From PUPG01 sp964463915 (lineage in GTDB: Bacteria; Bacteroidota; Bacteroidia; Bacteroidales; UBA7960): a DNA stretch of 30,454 nucleotides. Every line of letters starts with the position of its first letter. The first letter of the stretch is position 1. Below, piece by piece: positions 17,643 to 24,868 of the stretch. The notes below the pieces were generated by a model. The model made no database searches. It had not been told where the DNA came from and saw only the letters and a list, made by a program, of their open reading frames with translations. The DNA lies in the NCBI GenBank assembly GCA_964463915.1, contig CAYXEH010000031.1, positions 1-30,454 on the forward strand, given 5' to 3'. Position numbers and translations under genes: made by a program.

Positions 17643-19028
17643 ATGGAAGAAAAAATCCTGAACATCCTCGCACTTGATGATGATCCTATCATACGCAACC
17701 TCCTGAAGTCCATACTGAAGAACCAATCACGGCTCTATGTGGCTGACAAACCTTCCAGGGCCTTTACCATCCTGAAAAAAGAGCCGGTAGATATCCTGAT
17801 TTCGGACTTCATGCTGCCCGAGATGAATGGCCTGGAGGTGCTTAAAAAAGTCAAAGAAGATTATCCTGACGTAGAGGTGATCATGATCAGTGCCGAAGGC
17901 AATATGGATACGGTTATCGGGGCACTTCGGCAGGGCGCGGTAGATTATTTCCGGAAGCCTTTCAAGGCAGAAGATTTGTGGATCGCCATTGAGCGCACCA
18001 GGAAGTATGCCGAACTTCACCATAACCTGAAAAACTATAAATCGCGCAGCCAATACCTTCAGAAACTGGTTGACGAGAGATCAGGCAGCAACCTTGTGGG
18101 AAAAACCCCCGCCATGAATGATATTCGCAAACAGATGGAGCAGGTGGCAAAAACCCACGACACTTCGGTGCTGATCCTCGGGGAAAGCGGAACAGGCAAG
18201 GAGCTGGTGGCAAGAGGGATTCACAACCTGAGCAACCGCCGGGATGAGATGTTTGGAGCCGTCAACATGTCTGCCGTACCCGACACCCTCTTTGAAAGCG
18301 AATTTTTCGGTCATAAGAAAGGGAGTTTCACCGGGGCAGTGACAGATAAGGCCGGCTGGTTCGAAATGGCCCACAAAGGCACCCTGTTTTTCGATGAGAT
18401 CGGTGAAATGGACCAGTCGTTGCAGGTCAAACTACTCCGTGTGCTGGAAGACAGAACCTTTACCAAAATCGGCACGCAGAAAGAGCAATCATTTGACATC
18501 CGCATTGTGGCAGCCACCAACAAAACCGAGGAGGAAATGAGCGTGGGGAAAGATTTCCGCAACGATCTTTATTACCGCCTGAGCACCTTTACCATTTACC
18601 TGCCGCCTTTGCGTGAACGCCGTGAAGACATCCCCCTGTTTGTCGACCACTTTTTCAACCTGTTGGTGCAGAAAATGGGAAAGGATACCCAAAAGGTGCA
18701 CCCGGAGGTCAAAAGCATGCTCAAGCAATATGATTTCCCAGGCAATATCCGGGAGTTGCGTAACCTGATGGAGCGTGCCATTATCATTTGTGAAGGCAAG
18801 GAACTGCAACCGAATCACTTCCCCCCTATGGTTAAGGCCGGGAAACCTGCTGCATCCGAAGCCCCGGATAACCAGGAAGAGAATTTTGACCTCAGAGAGC
18901 TTGAAAAACAAACCATCCGCAAGGCCCTGGAAAAAACCGGCTACAACAAAAACGAAGCGGCCAGGCTATTGAACCTTGAGTGGAATGCGTTATACCGGCG
19001 CATGCAAAAATATGACATCGGCATATGA
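17643..19028 (+). CDS. NtrC-family sigma-54-dependent response regulator
   Basis: The 461-residue protein has the standard three-domain layout. The receiver domain is at about 6-120, with phospho-acceptor Asp55 in ILISDFMLPEMNG and Lys105 in FRKPF. The AAA+ domain is at about 150-390, with Walker A GESGTGKE (180-187), the sigma-54 contact loop GSFTGA (227-232, a Ser variant of GAFTGA) and Walker B LFFDEIGE (248-255). A Fis-type helix-turn-helix spans about 420-461 (KTGYNKNEAARLLNLEWNAL). Such proteins use ATP hydrolysis to open sigma-54 promoters. It lies 11 bp after the REC-kinase gene and overlaps the next kinase by 4 bp (ATGA), so translation is probably coupled. Sigma-54-like promoters at 21598 and 23858 make the DUF4402 subunit genes the likely local targets. 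That link is inferred. Confidence 0.95.
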   Translation: MEEKILNILALDDDPIIRNLLKSILKNQSRLYVADKPSRAFTILKKEPVDILISDFMLPEMNGLEVLKKVKEDYPDVEVIMISAEGNMDTVIGALRQGAVDYFRKPFKAEDLWIAIERTRKYAELHHNLKNYKSRSQYLQKLVDERSGSNLVGKTPAMNDIRKQMEQVAKTHDTSVLILGESGTGKELVARGIHNLSNRRDEMFGAVNMSAVPDTLFESEFFGHKKGSFTGAVTDKAGWFEMAHKGTLFFDEIGEMDQSLQVKLLRVLEDRTFTKIGTQKEQSFDIRIVAATNKTEEEMSVGKDFRNDLYYRLSTFTIYLPPLRERREDIPLFVDHFFNLLVQKMGKDTQKVHPEVKSMLKQYDFPGNIRELRNLMERAIIICEGKELQPNHFPPMVKAGKPAASEAPDNQEENFDLRELEKQTIRKALEKTGYNKNEAARLLNLEWNALYRRMQKYDIGI

Positions 19029-21508
19029 CCCTGCTGCCTTTCATCCATAATGTGGCGCTGCTAATCTCCATGGTGATGATTTACAGCCTTATGCTGCAAT
19101 GGTTCCGTAAGGAATCCCTGCGGCTGCGGCTGATATCCGGTGTCCTTTTCGGACTGGTTACCATGGTGGGGATGATGAGTGCCCTGGAGATCCGGGAAGG
19201 AATTTTTTTCGATGGACGATCTGTAATCCTGGGGCTGGCCGGGCTTTTCGGCGGCCCCATCGTGGCAGGGGTAGCCATGGTCATTGCCCTTGCATACCGT
19301 ATCTGGGCCGGAGGCGCCGGCATGACCATGGGGGTAATGATCATCATCACTTCACCCTTGCTGGGTATAGTCCATTACAAGCTTAAAGAACGTTACCCCG
19401 CTGCCTCTTCTCCCGCGGCTTACCTCATACTTGGGTTTGCCATCCATATCGCCATGATTTTTTATTCCATGCTGCTTCCCGGACCGGTTACCTGGGAGAT
19501 CCTTCCCCAGATAACCTTCCCCGTGCTGGTCATTCTCCCGCTAAGCACCATGTTGCTGGCCTTGTTGTTTGAAAGCCGTGTGCATCATCTGAACATGAAC
19601 GATGAATTGCGAAAAGAACGCAGGCTGCTGCGTACCCTGATCGACAACATGCCCGCCACCGTGTATGTAAAAGACAAGGATTTACGTAAAGTACTGGCAA
19701 ACAAAGCGGAGATGGAAATGCTCGGAAAAACCGAAGACGAGGTGATCGGAAAAACGGACAGGGAGCTTTATCCACCGGAAATAGCTGCCCGTTTTGAAGC
19801 GGATGACAAACGGGTACTTCAATACGGGGAAGAAATAACCAACCAAGAGGAAGAGTTCACCAATTCACGCGGAGAAACCACCTGGCTGCTTACATCCAAA
19901 ACCCCCTTGCTGGATCACGATGGGCAGATTTCAGGACTGATTGGCGTAGGCCGGGACATCACAGAAAAAGTTGACACCATAAAGGAGCTGGAAAAGGCAA
20001 AAGAATCAGCCGAAAAAGCCAACAAGTCAAAAAGTGAGTTTCTGGCCAACATGAGCCATGAGATCCGCACCCCCATGAATGCCATCCTGGGGTTCAGTGA
20101 AACCCTGTATGAGCGGATTGATGATCCGGGGCAAAAAAAAATGTTGCAGTCAATACTCTCCAGCGGCAAACTGCTGCTGACACTGCTTAACGACATTCTG
20201 GACCTTTCGAAGGTGGAAGCAGGCAAAATGGAGATCGTACCGGTGAAAACCGACATGGAGGAAATGATCAGGGAGATGAAAATGCTTTACGAACCCAGGG
20301 CGCGTGAAAAAGGCCTTATGATGCGTACCATTTTCCCCGAAACCTTCCCGGACAACATCAAGCTGGATGAGGTAAGGGTAAGGCAAATATTATTCAACCT
20401 GGTGGGCAATGCGGTTAAATTTACCAGGCAGGGACAGGTGCTGATCCAAATTGATTTTATCCCCTGTAATCAAACCCAGGGCGAGCTGGTGATCAGTGTA
20501 ACCGACACCGGAACCGGCATCTCTGAAAAAGAGCAGGAATACGTCTTCCAACCGTTTTATCAGCAGGATGGACAACCAACACGGCGACACGGGGGCAGCG
20601 GCCTGGGGCTGGCCATTACCAAACGTCTTGTAGAAAGGATGCACGGACGTATAGAAGTGGAAAGCAGGCCAGGCAAGGGATCCAGGTTTAAAGTATGTAT
20701 CCCCGGCTTGACGGCCGGAGAGGAGGCAAGTCAGGAATCCCCATCAGATAAAGACACCGGAAGCATTCATTTTGATCCTGCCACGGTAATGATCGTTGAT
20801 GATGTAAGTGAAAACCTTGAACTCTTTGAGGTAATGCTGACCGGTACCGGACTGCAGGTACTCAGGGCACAGGGAGGCCACGAAGCCCTGGATATGCTGC
20901 AAACGCATCAACCCGATCTTATTGTGCTTGATATTCTGATGCCTGATATTGACGGATATCATCTTGCCAAAAAAATCAGGGAAGATGCCCGGTTCAGGAA
21001 CACACCACTGATCGCTTTTACGGCATACCTGCACGACAAACCAAACAACAAACAGGCCGGTCTTTTTGATGACCGCCTTCATAAACCCATTAAGCGAAAA
21101 GAATTGCTCCGTACCCTGGGACGATATCTCGGGCACACCCAAAAGCCAGGGGAAAACAGGGAAAAACTCAATAAAGGAGACTCTTCTCCCGCAGACCCTG
21201 CTGAAGTGGAAGCTCCCATTGCACTTCCGCAGGAAACCCGCCAGCAACTCCCCCATCTGCTGGACATCCTGCATCAGCAGTACATGTCAGACTGGGAAAA
21301 GATCAAAGACCACTGGGTACTCTTCAAAATCGAAGACTTTGCCCTTCAGTTACGCAAATTTGGTGCAAACCACCGGCTGGATACGCTCACAGCATACGCA
21401 GACCAACTACTCAGCGCCATTGACTCACTTGATCTTGAACAGATTAAAGAGATCCTGGGTGCCTTCCCGGAAACCCTCCAAAAGCTGGAAGATTACAATA
21501 CAGGATGA
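19025..21508 (+). CDS. Membrane hybrid sensor kinase (5TMR-LYT, PAS, HisKA, HATPase, REC)
   Basis: The 827-residue protein opens with a 5TMR-LYT-type membrane domain (about 1-185), recognised by the motif EGIFFDGRSVILGLAGLFGG and later YRIWAGGAG. A PAS domain (about 200-315) carries VYVKDKDLRKVLANKA and the end motif GRDITEK. HisKA has His345 in ANMSHEIRTPMNAIL. The HATPase domain has an N box NLVGNAVKF, G1 DTGTGI and G2 GGSGLGLAI. A receiver domain (about 586-700) has Asp636 in LIVLDILMPDIDG. The C-terminal helical region of about 110 residues (LPHLLDIL, FKIEDFALQL) matches the gapped kinase but lacks an evident HPt histidine. It senses an unknown signal at the inner membrane and probably feeds the regulator with which it overlaps. 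Last gene of the operon. Confidence 0.94.
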   Translation: MTLLPFIHNVALLISMVMIYSLMLQWFRKESLRLRLISGVLFGLVTMVGMMSALEIREGIFFDGRSVILGLAGLFGGPIVAGVAMVIALAYRIWAGGAGMTMGVMIIITSPLLGIVHYKLKERYPAASSPAAYLILGFAIHIAMIFYSMLLPGPVTWEILPQITFPVLVILPLSTMLLALLFESRVHHLNMNDELRKERRLLRTLIDNMPATVYVKDKDLRKVLANKAEMEMLGKTEDEVIGKTDRELYPPEIAARFEADDKRVLQYGEEITNQEEEFTNSRGETTWLLTSKTPLLDHDGQISGLIGVGRDITEKVDTIKELEKAKESAEKANKSKSEFLANMSHEIRTPMNAILGFSETLYERIDDPGQKKMLQSILSSGKLLLTLLNDILDLSKVEAGKMEIVPVKTDMEEMIREMKMLYEPRAREKGLMMRTIFPETFPDNIKLDEVRVRQILFNLVGNAVKFTRQGQVLIQIDFIPCNQTQGELVISVTDTGTGISEKEQEYVFQPFYQQDGQPTRRHGGSGLGLAITKRLVERMHGRIEVESRPGKGSRFKVCIPGLTAGEEASQESPSDKDTGSIHFDPATVMIVDDVSENLELFEVMLTGTGLQVLRAQGGHEALDMLQTHQPDLIVLDILMPDIDGYHLAKKIREDARFRNTPLIAFTAYLHDKPNNKQAGLFDDRLHKPIKRKELLRTLGRYLGHTQKPGENREKLNKGDSSPADPAEVEAPIALPQETRQQLPHLLDILHQQYMSDWEKIKDHWVLFKIEDFALQLRKFGANHRLDTLTAYADQLLSAIDSLDLEQIKEILGAFPETLQKLEDYNTG

Positions 21509-21520
21509 TCTCCGGGTTAC

Positions 21521-21571
21521 AATATGGGCTTACCACAAAACAACATACCACATGAAAGCACAACCCATATT
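21521..21571. promoter_or_regulatory. Inverted repeat upstream of sigma-54-like promoter, possible activator site
   Basis: AATATGGG (21521-21528) and CCCATATT (21564-21571) are a perfect 8-bp inverted repeat 35 bp apart, with further partial matches outside. Relative to a start near 21624 they lie at about -103 and -60, a range where NtrC-type activators can bind. There is no T tract, so a terminator is less likely. The same motif is not seen before the promoter at 23858. Confidence 0.35.
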
Positions 21572-21597
21572 TGTAAATAACAAACATTTAGCTTTCG

Positions 21598-21613
21598 TGG
21601 CATAAATATTGAT
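21598..21613 (+). promoter_or_regulatory. Sigma-54-like promoter before first DUF4402 gene
   Basis: TGGCAT-AAATA-TTGAT fits TGGCAC-N5-TTGCA at the -24 element and at TTG of the -12 element, with correct spacing; the C of TTGC is A. The expected transcript start is near 21624, about 76 nt before ATG 21700. A gene for a sigma-54 activator lies 2.6 kb upstream in the same orientation. Confidence 0.55.
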
Positions 21614-21699
21614 TAATATAATGGAAGTCATTCCGGTTCAACAGAATTTCATACCGGCAAACTTAATTCTATACGAATAACTCAAAAGATTTTAACCCA

Positions 21700-22236
21700 A
21701 TGGGATTATCCCGCATCATATACACATTGCCACGCTTGCTATTGCTGTTAATGCTGCTACAGCCATTTGCCCTGTATGCACAGGAAAGAAACGGCCGCAG
21801 CACAAATGTGAGCATTACTGCATCTGCCACGGTGGTGGGCACAGACATTGAGCTGGAGACCATCAGTGATATGGGTATACTCGAAGCACAGGCACTACAG
21901 GAAGATGACCAGATTTATATCAACCCGGTGTTTGACCCCGAGGCCGGAATCATGAGAGCCAGGGGGGTGCCCCATGCAGAAATACGTGTGAGCTACCTGG
22001 AAGAGATGGAAGTGGCACGCCGTGAAGGCCCCGGAAGCCTGTTCTTTGTTTACGAGGTAAGCGGTTTTCCCGGTGACAACCAGCGCGAATCCGAACTCCT
22101 TACTGAGATTGAGCGGGAGCTTCGTTTTAATGAAGACGGGGTGTACTATTTCTTCATCGGTGGACGGGTCGACTTAAGCAATGCCCTGCCCGGCAACTAC
22201 GACGGGGAATTCACCATAGAGATAGAATATATGTAA
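21700..22236 (+). CDS. Secreted DUF4402-like fibre subunit 1
   Basis: The 178-residue protein has a signal peptide (leucine-rich core 12-20, cleavage after residue 27, LYA/QE). The mature part is predicted to be beta-rich. The C-terminal segment (149-178), FFIGGRVDLSN then PGNYDGEFTIEIEYM, matches the DUF4402 ending of the three following subunits: an aromatic strand with GG or YG, then G.Y.G...I..EY. In this context it is probably a minor pilin or fibre subunit handled by the PapD-like chaperone. It is first after the sigma-54-like promoter. The N-terminal half is diverged, so the DUF4402 assignment rests mainly on the C-terminus and the neighbours. Confidence 0.75.
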   Translation: MGLSRIIYTLPRLLLLLMLLQPFALYAQERNGRSTNVSITASATVVGTDIELETISDMGILEAQALQEDDQIYINPVFDPEAGIMRARGVPHAEIRVSYLEEMEVARREGPGSLFFVYEVSGFPGDNQRESELLTEIERELRFNEDGVYYFFIGGRVDLSNALPGNYDGEFTIEIEYM

Positions 22237-22259
22237 GAGGGGTGCCCATGAAAGGAATT

Positions 22260-22352
22260 CGCGGACAGGTACCGCGTCCGCGGGCTGGTACCGGGTCCGC
22301 GGACAGGTACCACGTCCGCAGCAACTTATGAGATCCGGGCTGGTAACGGATC
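22260..22352. repeat. 19-bp GC-rich tandem repeat with palindromic GGTACC core
   Basis: Units at 22260-22278, 22279-22297 and 22298-22316 follow the pattern CGCGG.C.GGTACC..GTC. A fourth is badly decayed and a fifth (22334-22352) keeps about 15 of 19 bases. Each GGTACC is flanked by complementary GCGGAC/GTCCGC-type arms, so the array can fold into hairpins as DNA or RNA. It fills most of the 190-bp gap between subunit genes 1 and 2 and could affect mRNA processing or read-through. No function is shown. Confidence 0.75.
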
Positions 22353-22426
22353 CGGTCGGATACCTGAGAGTAAAGCCGGTGCAATGCCGTGGAGAATCTG
22401 ACAAACCGGCTACCCCGGGAAACATC

Positions 22427-23056
22427 ATGAAAAAAAGCAAACAACATATATTGTTCTTTACATTCCTGCTGATACTGGCAGGACCCTGGAACCCTGTATC
22501 GGCACAGCAGGTGAACTTCGGTACTTTTGCCGAAGGTTATGAACTGACCCTGACCCCCCTCGTCCCCGATGAGCTAAACTTCGGTGACCGGAACAGCGGA
22601 GAAGGGATCGTGCAGGTACAGCTCCAGGACAACGAAACCGTTCCCATCGAGATTGAAGGGGTTGCCTACCTGGACGTAACTGTCACACTGGAACCCCCCC
22701 AGGGCGATCAGCTGGTACTGATGGGAGATGCAGAAAACCTTAATGATGAAAGCAGCAGCATGCCGGTATCCATCCGGATGGCTTATTACAACAGGGGCCA
22801 GGAAGGAATCACTGAAGGACAGGCCAAGACAGAAGCGGTGGAAGTGGTGGGGAACACCGCCACCTTTCAGATCAGACGCCGCCCGGGCGGCCCCCCGGGA
22901 CCACCTCCCGTACCACCCCACGCCGGATATATCCCGCCCAAAGCCAAAGCTTATCTTTACATTTACGGGGATCTGACGGTGGGCAATGTGAATGCAGGCC
23001 CTTATTCAGGCACAATCAACGTGCATGTGGAATATTCAACCTATATGCAGGAATAA
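22427..23056 (+). CDS. Secreted DUF4402-like fibre subunit 2, with Pro-rich segment
   Basis: ATG 22427 is preferred over the upstream in-frame ATG 22328 because it puts a normal signal peptide at the N-terminus (MKKSKQHILFFTFLLILAG, cleavage after residue 26, VSA/QQ). The protein is then 209 residues. The middle contains MPVSIRMAYYN (112-122), shared with subunit 3 (MPLNLRVAYLN). A proline-rich insertion (153-171, RPGGPPGPPPVPP) separates this from the C-terminal DUF4402 ending (AYLYIYGDLTVGN, then GPYSGTINVHVEYS). Probable secreted beta-sandwich subunit; the insertion may be an exposed loop. It is 11 bp upstream of subunit 3 and probably co-transcribed with it. Confidence 0.78.
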   Translation: MKKSKQHILFFTFLLILAGPWNPVSAQQVNFGTFAEGYELTLTPLVPDELNFGDRNSGEGIVQVQLQDNETVPIEIEGVAYLDVTVTLEPPQGDQLVLMGDAENLNDESSSMPVSIRMAYYNRGQEGITEGQAKTEAVEVVGNTATFQIRRRPGGPPGPPPVPPHAGYIPPKAKAYLYIYGDLTVGNVNAGPYSGTINVHVEYSTYMQE

Positions 23057-23067
23057 AATCTACATGA

Positions 23068-23628
23068 ATGAAATTGAAGTTACGCTCCACTGAACAACTC
23101 GCCTTTTCTTTCTTACCATGGGTAATCTTTGCCCTGGTCACCCTGGCATCCGGCACCACGGCCAGCGCCCAGTTTCTGCGCCTTCAGCTTGTGGTGGAGA
23201 AAGAAACCGGGGTAAGCAGGGCACGCGAAATGGATCCGGGAACTATCCCGGCCCGTGCCGGCTGGGTAGAAATGGGGCTTACCGATGAATTTGCCGGCCG
23301 CTTCAGCATTGGTGCCCCCGAAAACATTAATGTGAAAGTGTCGGTGGACGCTCCCGCCGAACTGGTATTGGATGCGGCCAACTTAATGCCCCTGAACCTC
23401 AGGGTTGCCTATTTAAACGACCGAACCGAAAACCCACGAAACGCCATTCCCTTCCCGGGAGAATCAGCGACCTTTGCTTTAAGCAACTGCGGTTGCCTGG
23501 TGGAGAATATGGATCCGGATCACCACCAACCGGAAGCCCACTTGTTATTTTACGGAGGCGTTTACGCCGGAGACATCCGGCCCGGCGTGTACCGTGGCAC
23601 CGTTACAGTAAGGGTGGAGTATGAATAA
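23068..23628 (+). CDS. Secreted DUF4402-like fibre subunit 3
   Basis: The 186-residue protein has a signal peptide cleaved after residue 34 (ASA/QF). ATG 23068 is in frame with the signal peptide; the ATG at 23064 is in another frame. MPLNLRVAYLN (107-117) and the C-terminal LLFYGGVYAGD / RPGVYRGTVTVRVEYE match subunit 2, so the two are close paralogues. Two nearby cysteines (141 and 143, NCGC) are not seen in the other subunits and could form a disulfide or bind metal. A likely role is a minor, tip or adaptor subunit of the same fibre, inferred from context. Confidence 0.78.
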   Translation: MKLKLRSTEQLAFSFLPWVIFALVTLASGTTASAQFLRLQLVVEKETGVSRAREMDPGTIPARAGWVEMGLTDEFAGRFSIGAPENINVKVSVDAPAELVLDAANLMPLNLRVAYLNDRTENPRNAIPFPGESATFALSNCGCLVENMDPDHHQPEAHLLFYGGVYAGDIRPGVYRGTVTVRVEYE

Positions 23629-23654
23629 GCCTGGCAGGATTACAGGGGTGATTG

Positions 23655-23748
23655 TACCGGGGATGCCGGATCAGGTTGGCTCCATCTTGTCAAGCGTGGA
23701 CTTGTCCTGAGGGCATTAAGAAGATACTACCGGGAATGCCGGATCAGG
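23655..23748. repeat. Two 21-bp direct repeats, 73 bp apart
   Basis: Copies at 23655-23675 and 23728-23748 share TACCGGG, one variable base (G or A), then ATGCCGGATCAGG. They lie just after the subunit 3 gene. They could be remnants of a dispersed repeat or binding sites far upstream of the next promoter. Confidence 0.65.
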
Positions 23749-23857
23749 CAAAAAAGGCTTCATTTTGAAAATAAGGCTCTTCGAAAATGCAAAAATACAG
23801 ATATTCGAGAAAACCATTCTGTTTTTAGTTGTTTGTTTTTCAGTCTTTTACGTTTTT

Positions 23858-23873
23858 TGGCACAAGAGTTGAA
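23858..23873 (+). promoter_or_regulatory. Sigma-54-like promoter before major DUF4402 subunit gene
   Basis: TGGCAC-AAGAG-TTGAA has a perfect -24 element, correct 5-bp spacer and TTG of the -12 element; A replaces the usual C, as in the promoter at 21598. The expected start is near 23884, giving a leader of about 67 nt before ATG 23951. A TACGTTTT (-7-like) overlaps just upstream but has poor spacing to TTG (17 bp). Confidence 0.65.
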
Positions 23874-23950
23874 TACAATTAGGCAGCGCAGCACAAAACA
23901 AAATTCGAAAACAAAAGAAACTGAAAAAATAACTATTAAAACCCAGAACA

Positions 23951-24499
23951 ATGAAAACTTTAAAAATTTTATTCGCAGTAGCAATTTTCGCAGGATTTAG
24001 TACGAGTGCAGTGGGGCAAAACAGTATTAATGCCAATGCCTCCGTACTTCAGCAGATTTCGGTAAACGGCGAGCAAGACCTGCAGTTTGACCTGGTATCA
24101 CCAGGAGTGAATAAAACCATAGATTTTGAAGGAAAGGTCTCAGACGGTACTTCCATCGGAGGTGAACAAGCCGGCCGTTTTTTAGTCTCAGCAGGAGCAG
24201 GATCCAACGTTACCCTGAGCTATGAAAGTTTACCCACAGAATTAACCAATGAGGCAAGCGAATCAACCATGGATATAACCTATACCTCAGCGTGGGGCGA
24301 GTCGGAGGATGGGACTGATGCAACCAACGATATTACTACGACTGAAGCTGCAGAATCAACTATCTCTACATTCCCCACAAACGACCTTAGCGGTGAAAAC
24401 GGCATCTACGTGTTCCTGGGTGGTACAGCAAAACCCACTACAGATCAGGAAGCAGGTACCTATACCGCAGAAATCAAACTCACCGCAGAATATAACTAG
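23951..24499 (+). CDS. DUF4402 protein, probable major fibre subunit
   Basis: The 182-residue protein has a typical signal peptide (MKTLKILFAVAIFAGFSTSA, cleavage near VGQ/NS). The mature protein begins NSINANASVLQQISV and continues DLQFDLVSPG, then a GRFLVSAGAGSNVTLSYE segment. It ends YVFLGGTAKPTTDQEAGTYT, then AEIKLTAEYN. This order (ANA.V...I...DL.F, F.VSG-like, GGT...AGTYT) is the DUF4402 pattern, seen elsewhere next to chaperone-usher genes. It has its own sigma-54-like promoter, an A-rich leader and its own terminator, and is more AT-rich than its neighbours. These traits suit a strongly expressed structural subunit, so it is the best candidate for the shaft protein. No cysteines are present. 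Confidence 0.85.
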   Translation: MKTLKILFAVAIFAGFSTSAVGQNSINANASVLQQISVNGEQDLQFDLVSPGVNKTIDFEGKVSDGTSIGGEQAGRFLVSAGAGSNVTLSYESLPTELTNEASESTMDITYTSAWGESEDGTDATNDITTTEAAESTISTFPTNDLSGENGIYVFLGGTAKPTTDQEAGTYTAEIKLTAEYN

Positions 24500-24513
24500 T
24501 ATACGGCGTATAC
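24499..24513. repeat. Perfect small palindrome after the major subunit gene
   Basis: GTATAC-GGC-GTATAC begins at the last base of the stop codon. It can form a 6-bp hairpin on either strand, without a T tract. Possibly stabilises the mRNA 3' end. Confidence 0.5.
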
Positions 24514-24533
24514 GCAATATGAGATAAAATCAC

Positions 24534-24633
24534 NNNNNNNNNNNNNNNNNNNNNNNNNNNNNNNNNNNNNNNNNNNNNNNNNNNNNNNNNNNNNNNNNNN
24601 NNNNNNNNNNNNNNNNNNNNNNNNNNNNNNNNN
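24534..24633. other. Scaffold gap 3 (100 N) with identical 19-bp flanks
   Basis: CAATATGAGATAAAATCAC occurs immediately before (24515-24533) and after (24634-24652) the N run. Either the two contigs overlap and the gap is not real, or a tandem repeat was collapsed. Confidence 0.95.
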
Positions 24634-24656
24634 CAATATGAGATAAAATCACAAAG

Positions 24657-24680
24657 AAAGCCCCTCAGCGGGCTTTTTTT
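24657..24680 (+). terminator. Intrinsic terminator of the major subunit gene
   Basis: AAAGCCC (24657-24663), loop CTCAGC, GGGCTTT (24670-24676), then further T to 24680. The stem is perfect. It separates the major subunit from the chaperone gene. Confidence 0.85.
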
Positions 24681-24860
24681 GTATCAGGGCCCCGGGGTAA
24701 AGGCCATGGATCAAGACCACAGCCTGGCACAGTTTAACAAAAGACGAAACTGAACGGGGACAGGGAATGAAGTCTTTACAGAAAGCCTATACACAAACAG
24801 CAGCACCTGCGGGTAATCTAAAAACCACAAAATCAACACAAGGAGCAAAGAAAAAATCTA

Positions 24861-24868
24861 TATATTTG
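24861..24868 (+). promoter_or_regulatory. Possible -7 box of the chaperone gene
   Basis: TATATTTG matches TAnnTTTG exactly, 122 bp before ATG 24991. No TTG is present at the expected -33 distance. If used, the chaperone and usher would be transcribed by the housekeeping sigma factor, not sigma-54. Confidence 0.4.

Larger units (their letters stand above)
23629..23950. other. Intergenic region with direct repeats, promoter and long leader
   Basis: These 322 bases hold no gene. The first part has a 21-bp direct repeat (23655-23675 and 23728-23748). The second part is strongly AT-rich and carries the sigma-54-like promoter and an A-rich leader before the major subunit gene. TTCGAAAAT and ATATTCGAG near 23779-23809 form an imperfect inverted repeat. 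Confidence 0.5.

Noticed and set aside
21066..21605. 179-codon plus-strand open frame overlapping the end of the membrane kinase
   Set aside because: It overlaps the conserved kinase tail in another frame and has no recognisable features.
24725..24740. TGGCAC upstream of the chaperone gene as a third sigma-54 promoter
   Set aside because: The -24 element is perfect but the -12 position reads AACAA, with no TTG or GC at the correct spacing.
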